Positions 62,011 through 64,000 of a DNA stretch of 64,000 bases are shown one piece after another. This stretch comes from Apodemus sylvaticus (lineage: Eukaryota > Chordata > Mammalia > Rodentia > Muridae). The stretch lies in assembly GCF_947179515.1 (NCBI RefSeq), contig NC_067495.1, positions 67,691,411 through 67,755,410 on the forward strand, written 5' to 3'. The notes under the pieces are model-generated. The model was given only the letters and a program-made list of their open reading frames with translations, was not told the DNA's origin and ran no database searches. Both the position numbers and the translations under genes were made by a program. Positions within the stretch are counted from its first letter, which is position 1, and each line of letters starts with the position of its first letter.

Positions 62011-62956
62011 ATTCATGTGGTGGTTTGAATACATATGGCCCTATAGATTCATATGTTTGCATGCTAGTTCATAGAGTGTGGCACTATTAGGCTATTAGGT
62101 GCTATGATCTTATAGGAGGAGGTGTGGCCCTATTAGAGGAAGTGTGTCATTGTGGAGGTGTGGATTTTAGGTCATAAATACTCAAACTATTCGCAGTGTA
62201 AAAGACATACAATCTCCTCCAGGCTGCCTTTGGATTAAGTGGAACTCCCAGCTCCCACCATGATGATAATAGACTGAACCTTTGAAACTATAAGCCAGCC
62301 CCAATGAAATATTTTTCTTTGTAAGAGTTGCCAGGGTCTAGTCCCTATGAGCTCTGGGAGTACTGGGTGACTCATATTGTTCCTCCTGTAGCACTGCAAA
62401 CCCCTTCAGCTCCTTGGGCCCTTTCTCTAGCTCCTCCATTTGGGACCCTGTGCTCAGTTCAATGGCTGTCTCAGAGTGTCCACCTCTGTATTTGTCATGC
62501 ACTAGCAGGGCCTCCAAGGTGATACCTGTATTCAGCTCCAGTCAGCAAGCACTTGTGGGCATTGATAATAGTGTCTGGATTTTGTAACTCTATATGGTAT
62601 GGATCACTAGGTGGGGTAGTCTCAGAATAATTTTTCCCTTATGGACAAAACATCAACTAAAGAGTACACATGGAGTTACCCATGGCTCCAGACCAATAGG
62701 CAGCAGCAGATGGTCTTGTTAGACACCAAAGAGAGGAAAGATGTGATGCTATAGTGTAGAGGAATACCAGGACAGGGAAGCGGGGGAGGATTGATTGGTG
62801 AAGGGGAGATGGCTTATGAGAGTTTCAGGGGAGGGGGGAGCAGGAAAGGGGACAACATTTGAAATGTAAATAAAGAATATATTTAATAAAATAAAAAGAG
62901 TTGCCAGGATCATGAAGTATCTTCATAGCAATGAAACCCTAACTAAAGACAGTTCA
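62011..62956 (+). mobile_element. MT-type MaLR LTR, split by an L1
   Basis: The left part 62016-62335 starts TGTGGTGGTTTGAAT and carries 'ggaggaggtgtggccctatta', 'gatgataatagactgaacct' and 'aagccagccccaatgaa'. The right part 62909-62951 ends 'caatgaaaccctaactaaagaca'. 5-bp flanks are attca (62011-62015) and gttca (62952-62956), 4 of 5 matching, as expected of MaLR insertions. MT LTRs are known promoters in rodent oocytes. Whether this one is active is not visible. Confidence 0.8.
62323..62908 (+). mobile_element. L1 with inverted 5' segment, 13-bp TSD, nested in MT LTR
   Basis: The perfect direct repeat aagagttgccagg is at 62323-62335 and 62896-62908. 62336 to about 62643 is an antisense L1 3' UTR piece, near-identical in order to 28580-28885. 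From about 62644 to 62895 it is the sense 3' UTR end with 'gaaatgtaaataaagaatat' and an A-rich tail. This is a textbook twin-priming product. Confidence 0.93.
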
Positions 62957-63639
62957 TGTATAGTGAAATACAATTGAAACTTCTACTTTTTTCCTATCAT
63001 ATGCACCAAGGTATTTGACTCCCTTTATAGGCTCTTACATCAATGACACTGGTTATCTGAACCATTTTCTGCTTTATTGAATTTTCAGGTGTTAATTATC
63101 ACCAGCTTTTGTTTCCTCCCATATTCAAGGTAGCACACATCAAAACTCTCAGAATAATTTTAATATACTGTTATGACACCAGTTTTGAAAAATGAAACAA
63201 GCAAAGAAATCCACAGTACCGTGACAACTTTGTTAAAAGAAATTATTTATTTAGCTTCAGATGGTATATGAGATAAAGTTTGGAAATGCAGTTTCCAGCT
63301 ACCTGCTCGGCAAATCATGTTTTGTTTTTTTTTTGTTTTGTTTTGTTTTTGTTTGTTTTTTTTTTTTTAGTTTAAAATCCATAAAAGCTTTTTGATACTA
63401 ATTGATTAATTCTCAGCCATTGAGGCCCCTATCAAAATAAAGATTTACTGATCATCTTACATGTGTATTTAAAAAATGCTGTTATTATTATCACAAATTT
63501 AAAAGCAGATTCCTTAGCCATAAAGAGAAATAAAACATAAAAATAGGAACGTTTAAAACGAATTACAAATAAACTGATTTAATTTTAAAAATGAAGGAAA
63601 AACAAATTTCATGAACAAAAAGAACAGAACAATTTAGCT
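62957..63639. other. AT-rich stretch with T-rich tract
   Basis: A (T)n/(TTTTG)n tract lies at about 63321-63370, possibly an antisense retroposon tail without a recognisable body. Nothing else is supported. Confidence 0.5.
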
Positions 63640-63815
63640 ACCTATAGGGCAAAACTAGAACAGGGAAGTGGGAAGGGTTGGGTGGAAAAACGGGGGGAGG
63701 GAAGGGTGCTGATGGGACTTTCGGGGAGTGGGGGTCTAGAAAAGGGGAAATCATTTGAAATGTAAATAAAAATATATTGAATAAAAAAATTAAAAAAACA
63801 AAAAACAAAAAACAA
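63640..63815 (+). mobile_element. 5'-truncated L1 3' end, sense
   Basis: 'gaacagggaagtgggaaggg', 'gggtctagaaaaggggaaat' and 'catttgaaatgtaaataaaa' are followed by an A-rich CAAAAAA-type tail to about 63815. Confidence 0.85.
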
Positions 63816-64000
63816 AGTAGCTCAGAGAGAGGATTGCCTAGCTCACCCAGTGCATTTAGTTGTGTCTCCACCTCTCTAAAATAATACTTTAAAGTTCAAT
63901 TTATTGTTTGTAAAGCTATACAGGGGTTTTTTTATGTGTTGAACCATCTAGTTTGCACATATGTGACTCCAGTTTTAGGATTTAAGGCACTTTAATTCTA

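Overview
The window is murid-rodent genomic DNA. It carries rodent-only SINEs (B1, B2, B3/B4, ID-like), MaLR/MT-type LTRs and many rodent LINE-1 copies. The best-preserved L1 copies look to me more like rat than laboratory-mouse L1, but that is a judgement from memory and I cannot fix the species. The single intact protein-coding gene is a TENT5D (FAM46D) orthologue, which is X-linked in mammals. The high L1 load and low gene density fit an X-chromosome location.

Layout. Positions 1-8.5 kb hold a hAT-Charlie fossil, a MaLR-like LTR, a B3/B4 SINE and a nearly full-length antisense L1 (2565-8535). That L1 retains its 5' UTR, ORF1 and ORF2, all broken. Positions 9-30 kb are a graveyard of truncated L1s, older Lx-type L1 3' regions and SINEs, several nested inside one another with readable target-site duplications (TSDs). 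About 30.7-31.1 kb is GC-richer, non-repetitive DNA with an RFX-type X-box half and a strong splice donor, and I propose it as the TENT5D promoter and first non-coding exon. A second candidate non-coding exon lies at 38055-38168 and a weaker one at 35518-35581. The whole coding sequence is in one exon (39883-41055, 390 aa) behind a good acceptor at 39863. It is followed by more than 6 kb almost free of recognisable transposons (41.1-47.6 kb), which may contain a long 3' UTR.

Positions 49-64 kb return to nested repeats. These include an ancient L1M-type element split by a 5'-inverted younger L1 and by a B1; a solo ERV LTR with a 6-bp TSD; a MaLR/MT LTR split by a 5'-inverted L1; and a 105-bp segment duplicated about 490 bp away with one mismatch.

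I found no bacterial-type system, CRISPR array, tRNA or rRNA gene. I also found no convincing undescribed biological system. The most checkable new points are the proposed TENT5D 5' exons and promoter, a 403-bp insertion of unknown origin at 24160-24562, and the recent 105-bp duplication near 58.6/59.1 kb.
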